DNA from: Antedon mediterranea
Taxonomy: Eukaryota > Echinodermata > Crinoidea > Comatulida > Antedonidae
Assembly (NCBI RefSeq): GCF_964355755.1
Contig: NC_092672.1
Span: 36,328,501 to 36,392,500 of the forward strand
DNA length: 64,000 nt
Reading direction: 5' to 3'
The first letter of the stretch is position 1. Every line of letters begins with the position of its first letter. The notes beneath the pieces are model-generated. The model was not told the DNA's origin. It saw nothing but the letters and a program-made list of their open reading frames with translations, and ran no database searches. The position numbers were made by a program, and so were the translations under genes. Shown piece after piece: positions 1 through 12,700 of the stretch.

Positions 1-3000
1 TGGCCGATTTTCGACCCTTTTATTTTTTGACATAAATGGTTACTATAGTATAATAAACATGCGCAGATGCGAATAATGGATTCTGCGCATGTCAATTGTG
101 CTATAGTAACCACTTTTGACATAAATGGTTACTATAGTATAATAAACATGCGCAGAGTCGAATAATGGGTTCTGCGCATGTCAATTGTGCTATAGTAACT
201 ACTTTTGACATAAATGGTTACTATAGTATAATAAACATGCGCAGATGCGAATAATGGATTCTGGGCATGTCAATTGTGCTATAGTAACTAGTTTTATCGA
301 AAAATAAAAAGGTCGAAAATTTGCCATTTTTTGAAAAATTCTTGTACTATAGTACAGGGAAATTTTCAAAAAATGGCCGATTTTCGACCCTTTTATTTTT
401 TGACATAAATGGTTACTATAGTATAATAAACATGCGCAGAGTCGAATAATGGGTTCTGCGCATGTCAATTGTGCTATAGTAACCCCTTTTGACATAAATG
501 GTTACTATTGTATAATAAATATGCGCAGATGCGAATAATGAGTTCTGCGCATGTTAATTGTCTTATAGTAACCACTTTTATCGAAAAATAAAAAGGTAAA
601 AAATTTGCCATTTTTTGAAAAATTCCTGTACTATAGTACAGGGAATTTACCAAAAATGGCCGATTTTCGACCCTTGTATTTTTTGACATAAATGGTTACT
701 ATAGTAAAATAAACATCCGCAGAGTCGAATAATGGGCTCTGCGCATGTCAATTGTGCTATAGTAACCACTTTTGACATAAATGGTTACTATAGTATAATA
801 AACATGTGCAGATGCGAATAATGGATTCTGCGCATGTCAATTGTGCTATAGTAACTAGTTTTATCGAAAAATAAAAAGGTCGAAAATTTGCCATTTTTTG
901 AAAAATTCCTATACTATAGTACAGGGAAATTTTCGAAAAATGGCCGATGCGCTATAGCACAAAAGGGGTTACTATAGCACAGATGCGCATATGCGAATAA
1001 TGGATTCTGCGCATGTCAACTGTGCTATAGTAACCACTTTTATCGAAAAATAAAAAGGTCGAAAATTTGCCATTTTTTGAAAAATTCCTGTACTATAGTA
1101 CAGGGAAATTTTCGAAAAATGGCCGATTTTCGACCCTTGTATTTTTTGACATAAATGGTTACTATAGTAAAATAAACATCCGCAGAGTCGAATAATGGGT
1201 TCTGCGCATGTCAATTGTGCTATAGTAACCACTTTTGACATAAATGGTTACTATTGTATAATAAACATCCGCAGATGCGATGCGCATGTCAATTGTGCTA
1301 TAGTAACCACTTTTAATTTTCGACCCTTGTATTATTTGACATAAATGGTTACTATAGTAAAATAAACATCCGCAGAGTCGAATAATGGGTTCTGCGCATG
1401 TCAATTGTGCTATAGTAACCACTTTTGACATAAATGGTTACTATAGTATAATAAACATGCGCAGAGTCGAATAATGGGTTCTGCGCATGTCAATTGTGCT
1501 ATAGTAACCAATTTTGACATAAATGGTTACTATAGTATAATAAACATGCGCAGATGCGAATAATGGATTCTGCGCATGTCAATTGTGCTATAGTAACTAG
1601 TTTTATCGAAAAATAAAAAGGTCGAAAATTTGCCATTTCTTGAAAAAATTCCTGTAATATAGTACAGGGAAATTTTCGAAAAATGGCCGATTTTCGACCC
1701 TTTTATTTTTTTATATAAATGGTTACTATAGTATAATAAACATGCGCAGAGTCGAATAATGGGTTCTGCGCATGTCAATTGTGCTATAGTAACCAATTTT
1801 GACATAAATGGTTACTATAGTATAATAAATATGCGCAGATGCGAATAATGAGTTCTGCGCATGTTAATTGTGCTATAGTAACTAGTTTTATCAAAAAATA
1901 AAAAGGTCGAAAATTTGCCATTTCTTGAAAAAATTCCTGTAATATAGTACAGGGAAATTTTCGAAAAATGGCCGATTTTCGACCTTTTATTTTTTTATAT
2001 AAATGGTTACTATAGTATAATAAACATGCGCAGAGTCGAATAATGGGTTCTACGCATGTCAATTGTGCTATAGTAACCAATTTTGACATAAATGGTTACT
2101 ATAGTATAATAAATATGCGCAGATGCGAATAATGAGTTCTGCGCATGTTAATTGTGCTATAGTAACCACTTTTATCGAAAAATAAAAAGGTCTAAAATTT
2201 GCCATTTTTTAAAAAATCCCTGTACTATAGTACAGGGAAATTTACGAAAAATGGCCGATTTTCGACCCTTTTATTTTTTGACATAAATGGTTACTATAGT
2301 ATAATAAATATGCGCAGAGTCGAATAATGGGTTCTGCGCATGTCAATTGTTCTATAGTAACCACTTTTGACATAAATGGTTACTATAATATAATAAATAT
2401 GCGCAGATGCGAATAATGGGTTCTGCGCATATTAATTGTGCTATAGTAACTAGTTTTATCGAAAAATAAAAAGGTCGAAAATTTGCCATTTTTTGAAAAA
2501 TTCCTGTACAAGGAAATTTTCGAAAAATGGCCGATTTTCGACCCTTTTATTTTTTGACATAAATGGTTACTATAGTATAATAAACATGCGCAGAATCGAA
2601 TAATGGGTTCTGCGCATGTCAATTGTGCTATAGTAACCACTTTTGACATAAATGGTTACTATAGTATAATAAATATGCGCAGATGCGAATAATGAGTTCA
2701 GCGCATGTCAATTGTGCTATAGTAACCAGTTTTATCGAAAAATAAAAAGGTCGAAAATTTGCCATTTTTTGAAAAATTCCTGTACTATAGTACAGGGAAA
2801 TTTTCGAAAAATGGCCGATTTTCAACCCTTTTATTTTTTTACATAAATGGTTACTATAGTATAATATACATGCGCAGAGTCGAATAATGGGTTCTGCGCA
2901 TGTCAATTGTGCTATAGTAACCACTTTTGACATAAATGGTTACTATAGTATAATAAACATGCGCAGATGCGAATAATGGATTCTGCGCATGTCAATTGTG

Positions 3001-3768
3001 CTATAGTAACCACTTTTGACATAAATGGTTACTATAGTATAATAAACATGCGCAGAGTCGAATAATGGGTTCTGCGCATGTCAATTGTGCTATAGTAACT
3101 ACTTTTGACATAAATGGTTACTATAGTATAATAAACATGCGCAGATGCGAATAATGGATTCTGGGCATGTCAATTGTGCTATAGTAACCAGTTTTATCGA
3201 AAAATAAAAAGGTCGAAAATTTTCCATTTTTTTTTTAAATTCCTGTACTATAGTACAAGGGAAATTTTCGAAAAATGACCGATTTTCGACCCTTTTATTT
3301 TTTGACATAAATGGTTACTATAGTATAATAAACATGCGCATAGTCGAATAATGGGTTCTGCGCATGTCAATTGTTCTATAGTAACCACTTTTGACATAAA
3401 TGGTTACTATAGTATAATACATATGCGCAGATGCGAATAATGGGTTCTGCGCATGTTAATTGTGCTATAGTAACTAGTTTTATCGAAAAATAAAAAGGTC
3501 GAAAATTTGCCATTTTTTGAAAAATTCCTGTACAGGGAAATTTTCGAAAAATGGCCGATTTTCGACCCTTTTATTTTTTGACATAAATGGTTACTTTAGT
3601 ATAAAAAACATGCGCAGAGTCGAATAATGGGTTCTGCGCATGTCAATTGTGCTATAGTAACCACTTTTGACATAAATGGTTACTCTAGTATAATAAATAT
3701 GCGCAGATGCGAATAATGAGTTCTGCGCATGTTAATTGTGCTATAGTAACCAGTTTTATCGAAAAATT
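1..3768. repeat. Satellite of two alternating palindromes
   Basis: About 3.8 kb of tandem sequence built from two interleaved units. Unit 1 (about 85-90 bp) runs from TGGTTACTATAGTATAATA through ATGCGCAGA, a short loop, TCTGCGCAT and back to CTATAGTAACCA, so its outer and inner arms are both self-complementary. It comes in two alternating subtypes, with GATGCGAATAATGGA or GAGTCGAATAATGGG in the loop. Unit 2 (about 120 bp) is a second palindrome centred on CTGTACTATAGTACAG, flanked by GAAAAAT and CGATTTTCGACC arms. The usual order is subtype, subtype, unit 2. The start around 30-300 is nearly identical to 2937-3200, showing a higher-order repeat. Open frames of 70-100 codons on the minus strand follow the repeat and are not genes. 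The array continues off the left edge. Confidence 0.95.
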
Positions 3769-3934
3769 GTGGGAAATGTGATTCAATGTGATTTCAATTA
3801 TGAAAGTTACCTATTATGGACAGAAAGTACCCTATTATGGACAGAAAAGTAATCTATTATGGACAGATTTCACCAACCCCGCCGCTCCAATTAATATGCA
3901 CTGATATTGCTATATGTGCACGTATTATCATCTT

Positions 3935-4730
3935 ATGATGACAGTGATGAGTCTAATTATCGCAACCAAGTTAAACGAGTTGTAGACTGGTGTTACGAAA
4001 CAATCTGAAAACAATCTGTTCTTGAATGTATCTAAGACTAAAGAAATGGTTGTAGACGTAAATCACTTAATATCAAATATAATATCCAATATTTATTAAT
4101 GGTATATCAGTTGAGTTTGTAGAAGAATTTAAATTCTTGGGTATTTATATTTCAAATGATCTGAAGTGGCATATTAACACACGTAACATTATTAGAAAGG
4201 CCCAAAGAAGAATCTACTTCCTACGTAGACTTAAATCATTTGGTATAAACTCTGAAATAATGTCGTCCTTCTATTGGTCAGTTATAGAGAGTGTCATAAC
4301 GTATTCTTTAACGGTATGGTTCGGTAGCACTACCGAAAATGAAAAGCGTGACCTAAATAGGATAGTCAAGACCGCATCGCGTATAATTGGATCTGCACAA
4401 TTGCCTTTGGAGAACATATTTTCGGATCGTCTTCTGAAAAAGGCAGTGGCTATCAAAGATGATCAATTTCATCCGGCCTCTAGTATGTTCCAGTTGATGC
4501 GCAGCGGTCGGCGATTTCGTTCTATTAAGGCCAATAAGGCACAAATAGTTTCTTTCCAGGATCTATTAGAGCCTTAAACATAATGTAGACACTTTTTTGT
4601 AATGTTTTTGTTTTTGAGTTCATGTTGTGTCAGTTGGATATTGTGTTCTGACAACAGAGCAAACAGAATTTCTATGTTTTTTCTTAAAACAAATGATAAT
4701 TAATGATACTTGACTTGACTTGACTTATTT
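3935..4730 (+). pseudogene. Non-LTR retrotransposon (CR1/L2-type) reverse transcriptase remnant
   Basis: The segment encodes the end of a LINE reverse transcriptase. An upstream broken part reads NNLFLNVSKTKEMVVD, the usual stretch after the catalytic palm. A continuous frame at 4137-4577 then reads FLGIYISNDLKWHINT, a run of Arg/Lys-rich helix, SVIESVITYSLTVWFG and a C-terminal tail. The parts are in different frames with stops between them, so it cannot make protein. After the stop there is a 3' UTR ending in TTGACTTGACTTGACTT, the microsatellite tail typical of 5'-truncated CR1/L2-group elements. Part of the same 3' UTR recurs in inverse orientation at 60271-60378. Confidence 0.88.
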
Positions 4731-4734
4731 GTCA

Positions 4735-4810
4735 TGGGACCACTTTATGTCGAAAAATAAAAAGATCGAAATTTGGTCATTTTTCGACAAAATCCATGTA
4801 CTATAATTAC
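4735..4810. repeat. Degenerate satellite fragment
   Basis: A diverged single copy of satellite unit 2: TCGAAAAATAAAAAGATCG, then CATTTTTCGACAAAATCC, then GTACTATA. It lies just downstream of the LINE tail, so the LINE probably inserted into the edge of the array. The remaining 4811-5105 is unique AT-rich sequence upstream of STX-A in which I see no clear core promoter. Confidence 0.7.
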
Positions 4811-5105
4811 TCTGTCTCTCCCTGTTTTTTAGATTGAATAGGCCCAGATATGGCCTACGCAAGTACAGGTATTGCTTATATTTGAACACCAGAGCATAGC
4901 GTACAAAGTCCACATGGGTTCTTATTTACAAATGAACCGTGTCAGTTTTTTACGCTTACAAATGCATTGCAAAATGAATTCTTAAAGTCTATATTACAAC
5001 ACAATGTTAATGTGGCCATACTGAGAATGAAGATAGAGCAGACTTCCTCAAGAACGTTGTTAAAATAAATAATATAGAATGATGACGTCATTACATAGAT
5101 CTATA

Positions 5106-8100
5106 ATGCGGGACCGGTTAGACTCTCTACACAGGGTAAGACTAATATGCTTATTTGAAGCGGCCCTTGTTCTTTTAGAGGTATGCAGTAGGTCTAGCAC
5201 CTCTTTTGACGCCGCCCGTCTAGTACCAGTGACGGTACATCAATGTAATGTTATTAATAGTCTCAAATACATTATACACCGTATTACTATATTATTAATA
5301 ATAACATACCGATATTATGAAAGTAGGCCTACAATATAGTAAATCAAGTACCTATATAAAATCTTGGCACGGGTCAATGTTTATATCTTGTAGGCCAACG
5401 AATAATACATACAATATGTGATTCAGTGTTTATAATAAATGTAGTTAAGTTCTAATTCATTTTTTGTTGCTAATTTAACTGGTATTCAGATGGCCGATAT
5501 GAAGGAGAACAATCACACTTCGTATTTGATCACTGGTGGTTTCATGGAAGAATTTTTTGAAAGGGTAAGACGAGTTTTATAATTATTGGTTCAGTGAAGA
5601 TTTAGAATTATCCACAATTCACGTTAGGACAATGAGTAGATAACGACGCTAAACCATAATGATGGTGAGCTTAAATGATAATGATAAAGTAACATTTTAA
5701 TGCACTTTTTTCATTGGTAACACAGGTCGACGAAATAGCATGCAAAATCGATCAGGTGACTGATTTAATTGAAGCTTTGGAGTGCAATTATAGCACTATA
5801 TCATCGTCTTCAAAACGAGAACGAGGTTGGTGGATCTTACATTTATAAAGTACCAGTCTACGACCTTTGTGCACAACATACTATGTCGAATTGTTCACGG
5901 TTCTCACAGGACGCAACGCAATAACGTAAGCGCACCGCAAGTAGTTGACTAACACACGGACGACGCGAGGATCATCATCCAAACTGTCGCTTGTGATTGG
6001 GCAAATCACTTGCGTTTCGTCTGTGTCGTTGCGTCCTAGTGGGACTAACAAACCCATGATTAAAACTACAATTACACGCATCATACAAAACTTGTGTTAG
6101 TCACTAATTTGTATGGTAACTTCAAAAAAGTACTATACCGTACATGATCTCATAAACTTTATTTATGTATTTCGTTTGTTGTTGTCATTAACCGACACCT
6201 GAATTTATTTGTTTACTTAAAGAATTAGAGCAAATGGTTGATGAACAGGCTGATGTTATAAAACGGCATTTGAGAGAAGCTAACTTATTATTTAAAGGTA
6301 ACAGAAATACATTACCTTCTATATTCGGTCGTCAATGTTTTTGCATCTTCTGGGGCCCCAGAAATAACATATTATGGTGACGTCTGTTGCTTTTGGAGTC
6401 CAAGGCAATTTTTTTTTATGTCGAATAAATGAAAATGAAATTAAATCGTTAATTAACGCTTTTTATTTTTGTATTAAAATATTTAGGTATCGAAGTAGAA
6501 ATCAAAGCTGCTGAAGAAACTTCAAGACATTCCACTGAACACAGAATAAAACACATGCAGGTAACAACTTAGTTTCCGTTAGCGCAATTTGTCCGTATTC
6601 GTGCGCAATCGCAGTATGCAAACAACAGAATGAAATATACAGATAAAAGCGTAGTTGACGACTGACGTCATAATGCAAACAGGTACGCGTAGTAAGCGCT
6701 GCCTTAAATACGACCAATGTAAACGCGTACAATTAGGTCTACACGCAGCGGTTAAGGCAGGTCTACTTGCAAGATTAATATGAACGGTTGTATACACAAA
6801 TGTTTGCAGAATACGACGTAAACTCGTAGAAGTTACTTGAATACCGTTTGGGGTACGCACCTCATCACTATTTTTCATACTCATTTAGCTAAAAATAACA
6901 TTACACCATTTATTGCAGTACATGTATCTGGAATGGCGACTGAATAACGCCATGAATGAATTCAATGTCTCACAAAACGAGCAACATGAAAAACTAAAAA
7001 CAAGACTGAAACGAGAAATTCTAATAAGTAGGTGACATTCTACATTCAGTCTCATCTTTTTACTCAGTTTGTAAATCCCTGTCTACACTAGCAAACTTTA
7101 TTTGACAAAAAATGTGATGTGCCTATATATGGACATGATGATGTCATATCACTACCATATTTGGGCACATCAACTAGTTTGATAGTGAGAAAGATCATAA
7201 GATTACTTCAAGTTTTCCATGGGTTCCTTTTTCTTCCTTTTTCCTTCAGTTCCACAATCTATTGGCAGGGTAGAGTAGATATAAATATAGATACTGATTA
7301 AAACTCTGCTACCGAAACAGGTTCCTCCTTAATATTGACCTAATAATACATTTCTCCAAAAAGACCTAAAATACTAAATAGTATGTGATTATAACTTGAG
7401 TTGGGTAAATGAACAAATACACCCATATATTCCATATTCTATTCCAACATTTCTGTGAGGGAACAAAGATTAATAAATTTCTTTTATTCTCAGCTGAAGA
7501 AAAAGTATCAGATGAACAAATTGACGAAATGATTGAACATGGTAACTTTTCAATGTTTACATCAAATGTAAGTTGGAAAAAACATCTTCTTCAAAGTAAA
7601 TGTTGGTGTGAATATGATATCAGCAGATACCATGTACATTTCTAGTGGAACCAACGACTTATGCTACTTTGGTGAACCTATTACAAAGAAATTTTACCGA
7701 ATTTTAAAAATATCTAATAGGACGGGTCGCAGTCCGACACAAATGCAATAGCTATGTTAGTTAGAAAGTTTGGTTGTTATTCACAAACTATATTTTATTT
7801 CTATTAGATAATTGTAGAAACAGAGAAAGCGAAACAAGATTTGGAAATAATTGTAAACCGTCATAACGACATCTTGACGTTAGAAAAGAGAATTACTGAA
7901 ATACATAGTATGTTTATGGATCTTGCGATACTTGTAGAAAGTCAGGTAAGAACAAAATAAAAGAATCATTGATGGATAAATGAATAAACAAATTAATAAA
8001 TGAACTAAAGGCCAATTTTCACAGACGAGCGGTAACGGTAATTTAACAATATATTATAAGTAAATTGGCCTTTCTAAACATAACTAATATAGAAATTCAT

Positions 8101-8572
8101 GCCCTTCCACGCAGTACACTTTTTCCTCTGTGGGGAAGAGCCGTCGTCTCCATTGCGTTCGCGCACATGCGCAGTTGTGGAAGGGACACATGATGTATCG
8201 GAACTGGTTGTATATTCACAGGGGGATATGGTAGACAACATTGAACGTAATGTAGTAGAAACCCATGATTACGTAATATCTGGAGGAAAACAACTAAAGG
8301 ATGCGAGGAATTACAGAGACAAAGCTCGACGGGTAATATACAAAGAAATATCTTGGTCCACCTTAAACACTCTAATTCAATCTAGATGTTTTAACACAAC
8401 AGATACAATTACTCAGTATCAAATATATTTATTCAACAAACATATAGTGTAGAAATTATTTGTGTATTTATATTTTAAAATACTTTTTTTTCAGACTAAA
8501 TTCTACTGTATTGGTTGCTGTTTAATTTTACTGATTGTTGTTGCTATAGTTCTACTGATAAAGTTCGCTTAA
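5106..8572 (+). CDS. Syntaxin (plasma-membrane Qa-SNARE), single-isoform paralogue STX-A
   Basis: Ten coding exons: 5106-5135, 5490-5564, 5726-5825, 6223-6297, 6487-6560, 6919-7027, 7494-7567, 7808-7945, 8222-8332, 8495-8572. All have GT-AG borders and matching phases, giving 287 residues (human STX1A has 288). Syntaxins are Qa-SNAREs that pair with SNAP-25 and VAMP-type partners to fuse vesicles with the plasma membrane. The protein starts [10 protein letters not shown], has [10 protein letters not shown] at the start of Habc helix A, and the SNARE core [12 protein letters not shown], whose zero-layer Gln is about residue 225. It ends in a tail anchor rich in Cys, Val, Ile and Leu. Exon lengths match STX-B almost one for one (30, 75/90, 100, 75, 74/68, 109, 74, 138, 111, 78 nt), so the two are duplicates. 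The Habc part is much more diverged than STX-B, and there is only one SNARE-half exon and one anchor exon. Syntaxin identity is secure; the exact vertebrate subclass is not. Confidence 0.93.
5880..6045. mobile_element. MITE remnant in STX-A intron 3
   Basis: Imperfect inverted repeat with GGACGCAACGCAATAACG on the left and TCGTTGCGTCCTAGTGGGAC on the right, and TTGTGATTGG inside. It belongs to the same family as the better copy at 39729-39912 and the remnant at 52143-52280. No clear target duplication was seen. Confidence 0.6.
7079..7190. mobile_element. AAGCTCTGTCTACACT MITE, degenerate copy
   Basis: Contains TGTCTACACTAGCAAACTTT, CATATATGGACATGATGATG, CACTACCATATTTGGGCACA and a right end AGTTTGATAGTG. 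It lies in STX-A intron 6. The terminal bases of both ends have decayed. Confidence 0.8.
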
Positions 8573-8818
8573 AGAAAATTGGAATTTACTAAACGGATCG
8601 TCATACATCAAAGCTGAGATAAATTATCAAACTAAACCTCAATATTATCATTCGTTAATTACGTCACGAATAGATCATTTGACACGCACGCGTAGCATAG
8701 CATGTTTATCATCAGCGTTTAAACGCGCGCGTCGAATTGTGTGTTCCTCGTGACATCACTGACGACTTATATCAGATCCATCAAGAGTAGCGAGATGCTA
8801 AACTTCTAAGAAACTGCA

Positions 8819-8824
8819 AATAAA
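8819..8824 (+). terminator. Possible polyadenylation signal of STX-A
   Basis: AATAAA about 250 nt after the STX-A stop codon. Several other A-rich candidates follow (near 8902), so the used site is uncertain. The 8573-9626 spacer to the last STX-B exon holds nothing else I can identify. Confidence 0.4.
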
Positions 8825-9626
8825 AAGCTTACTGGCTGAATACACAACTTAAAACCTGAGTACTGCTATAACTATATACATACTAAATATGATTTTTATT
8901 TAAAATAAATAGAAGGTGTGAACGTTATTGTCTATCTTTTTGATCTATTTTGTATTATGGTCGTGGCACGCCGTTTCAATTGATAACTATTTCATTGACA
9001 TCAAATAGAAATACGTCGGCGGACTCTTTCTAAGCTGAAAGGGTTTGTTTGATTTTCATGCTTATGGCCACACACTAATCATGATAACAAATAAGAAGAA
9101 TATATGCATTCAAAGTTCATTTTAACACAAAAAATCGTTCAACTAATAAAAATATCCTCCCCATTCAACTCATAAACATTCACTATTTGTATGATAAAAC
9201 AAATTAAGTTCGACAATATAAAATTAAAATCTACTTTGATATTAAAAAAAAATTTACAAAATGGTAAAATACATAAAGTCACATTACAATATACTTACAA
9301 TTAAAGATAGCTGTCTGCAACTGTTTATTTTGACATAAGCAAACATTAACCTATAAGTACGATACTTTAATGGAATGTAGAATAGATATTTATACAGTGA
9401 CTATACTATACAGTAATTTGCTGAAGAAGTCCTATACACATATATTAGAGTGGTACATTTCGGGAGTTCTTAGACTTTGTTTCCATTCATTGTGTCGGGC
9501 GTCATATCTTGACGCACAGTATTTAAATGACGCATATTGCAACGAAACCTCTGAACCAAAGCCTCTGAACGCACTGACAAACTCGGAAACGCATCTTCGA
9601 ACGTAGACTTTCACATGTTTCGTTTT

Positions 9627-9704
9627 TCAGAGGATTATTAGCAGCACAACTAAGACTATTAATCCAATGGCCACAAAACAACAGGCTGCGATGTATATTT
9701 TCTT
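9627..9704 (-). CDS. STX-B alternative last exon T6 (membrane anchor)
   Basis: Acceptor TTGACAG, then [17 protein letters not shown], ending LLIIL and TGA; 26 codons. It is the most distal anchor, about 15 kb from exon 9.3 and about 1 kb from the end of STX-A on the other strand. Confidence 0.9.
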   Translation of the reverse strand, partial: KKIYIAACCFVAIGLIVLVVLLIIL

Positions 9705-12700
9705 CTGTCAAGACAAACGTAAACAAAATGTTAATTAAAAGCATGCAAGGAATGGATACTAACTGTTATTAGGACTAATATACTTTGCTTTTATTAATTA
9801 ATACGATGCCTTTTTTCTGGACATCGGAAATTTAAATTCATAATGTATACACACAATTTAAATAACAGGTCAGAATCACGATGGAAATGCTGAATGACAT
9901 TTAATAAGTAAAGATAGTGCGAGTTTCAAAAGCAGATGGTAGTTTGAAATGTGTATTTGTTATTTATAGTATAAAAGCAGAAAAATGTAATAATAAAAAA
10001 CTTACCATTTTTTATCGTACAGTAATAATTATACAGTATTATTACTGTAGCCTACACTAAACAAGCGGCAAATAGTGGAAGATGTGGTATAGATCTTCCT
10101 TGATAAATACACGCAAACTTGCATTTAACGAATACTTTGAATAAATTGCGATGGAAATGATAGAAAACAATGGTGATAACAATGATCACAGCGATAAAGA
10201 TAAATAAAATACGGTTGAAAATTATATAATGGTAACAACAAAATACCAAGATACTAAATTCATTCCCCCGCCCTCAAATAAAGTGTTGATGTTGATAAAA
10301 TATTGATGCAAATGATGATGATGATGAAGAATTGATGATGTTGATAATGATTATGATCATGATAATGTTGATGATGATAATGTTGATGGTGATGATAATG
10401 TTGATGATAATGATGTTGGTAATGTTGATGATAATGTTGATGATAATGTTGATGGTGATGATAATGATGATGACATTAAATGATGTTGATGATACGTTGG
10501 TATCGTCTTGTTAGTGATGTTAGTGATCATGATTATGAATTTGATAATGACAACAACGGCAATGACAAAAGACAAAAAGTATAAAGCTGATCGCCGATCA
10601 AGTAATATAGAAAGAATACTTTAATATCTATATACATATCTTAGAAAAGAATTCTACACACAAGTCAAACAAAATCAACTTTACATTATCGTTATAATAA
10701 AATAATATCGATTAAAGAAATATAAAATTTACACTCAAATTGTAACACTTTGACAAGTATAACTAATGCATTTTAGTAAACTATCGGTATTTTATATCTT
10801 CAGTGTTGTAGACTAAAGTTTCATTTTATAAAAGAATGTTATTGGTATGTAGATGGCGTCAAAACGACAAAAAGACGACATAATTTGTTTAAAAAAATAT
10901 CAGTTTTGCACCAAGAAAGTAAAAAAAAATTTGAATTGAAATCGGGACGTATTAACTATGACATTACCAGATAGGAGTCACCAACGCAGGAATTTATTTT
11001 CAGTTACTGTCGATAAGGGGCGCTCTCTAAACACGATTTAGTTTATGTCGATCATTAAATTGTACAAATAGGGAACTCTTTCCTGGTAAAACTAATGTTT
11101 TAAGTTTCACCAACTAAATCTTTCTGAATTATTATTCTTTAAACATTTGATAATTTTTTCCTACATTTCCTTTTTACTATTATCATTTGTCTATTTAGTT
11201 CAACAATGTATTTTGTACTTTAGTACTGTTGGTTTACTTCAGAATAAAATAGAAATAAATATGATGAGTAATTCTAATAGCGTAATAATACTTTTAATTA
11301 TTAAAAACATACAAAATACATTATTATTATTATTAAATATTGGTAGTGTTGCTCGATAATTGAAATTAATCAAAATAATCTTCAATAAAATAGATGAAGA
11401 CGTCAAGAAATAGAAACAAAGCAACCGGAATAAAACCCATCGCAATGTAAAAACTAATATAATTAACTACAATTATAAATTACTGTTGATTAAATAAGAA
11501 TGGTTTGTGTACATTTCTACATCTTCACCACCCACAGTTTTTATTAATTAATAATCGTTTGACCTAGGTGACCTCTGATGGCTAGTTTTATGTAACATGT
11601 TGTACCAACCTACAATTTGCTAATGTCTATTTAACGGACTAAAGTGACAATCTGCGGAATCAACTATAAGAAACATCATTATTTATCTTATTCTTCAAAG
11701 TTAATGGTTTTCCAACTTTAAAAAAAACTCATATACTATTGGTGGATACCATGATTAATGAAATTATTACAATGATCCAAAATAGACATAAAGATTGAAA
11801 GAACATTTAACGTACACATGGCGCACCGTGGAATGTTATGTACACTCAAGTTACTAGTCAAAATATGCAACTAAAATTTAGCAATATATACAGTAAAGGT
11901 GTAGCACCAAAGTAGGTCGTTCGTTGGTAACAATGGTTGGAAATCGGTATTGTTTTAATCACTAAAATAATTGAAAAGTTTTCAAGAAAGAGTAAATAAA
12001 AAAAAAACACATTGAAGTTAACTTTACTGTTCATAATTGAATTCACACAAATTTATAAAAGTTGGATTAGAAAAACGGCACGTTTGGTTATGTAGCAATA
12101 AAATATCTTGTTTCTCGCATATTGCCACCAACTTTATTTTTCAACAAAATAATTGGTATACAGTGAATGTTTTGGAATTGACATTTCATAGGTCTTTTGG
12201 GCTACAATTTGGTTACTTTTGCCAAAAGAAATCGCTTATGAGTAGCCACTAATGAGTCTTAATTGTTTTGTGTGATACCTATAAATGAATAACATCTCAA
12301 CATTTTTTAACAACATTGTTTGTTACAATAGTAAAGTACATAGAAAGGGACATGAGTTGTTGCATAGATGATCATAACATTTCAATATTTCTTTTGTAGA
12401 TGAAATTGTTCATAAAACATATTTATCTTTGGTTTTACAGTATACATGACTACTTATAAATATATTGAAAAAATAAAAATATTTTATATGATTTCAAATT
12501 TAGAAGACAATAATTTGTTTCTATATACTGACGCAGCAGAAAAAAAGCGTTGACAGGTGAATATGCAAATGAGTAGTAGGCAGGTGTAATGTATGCGAGG
12601 TATCCATCTTGATCTAGGCGAATTGGATGAGTAAAATGATTGCTATGACAGCAAGCAGTACAAGACAACAGCAGGCGATATAGAACTTCTTCTGCAATTT

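Noticed and set aside
199-3308. Series of 70-100-codon minus-strand frames (VTIAQLTCAEPIIR-type)
   Set aside because: They repeat with the satellite unit and break at unit variants, so they are not coding.
5490-5492. ATG at the start of STX-A exon 2 as the start codon
   Set aside because: It sits right after a splice acceptor, and an upstream exon at 5106 encodes [10 protein letters not shown], matching STX-B exon 1, with a compatible phase.
10130-10235. Hydrophobic minus-strand frame ([17 protein letters not shown]) as a seventh STX-B anchor
   Set aside because: No AG acceptor or basic start precedes it, and the frame runs on well past an anchor length. It is left out unless RNA shows otherwise.
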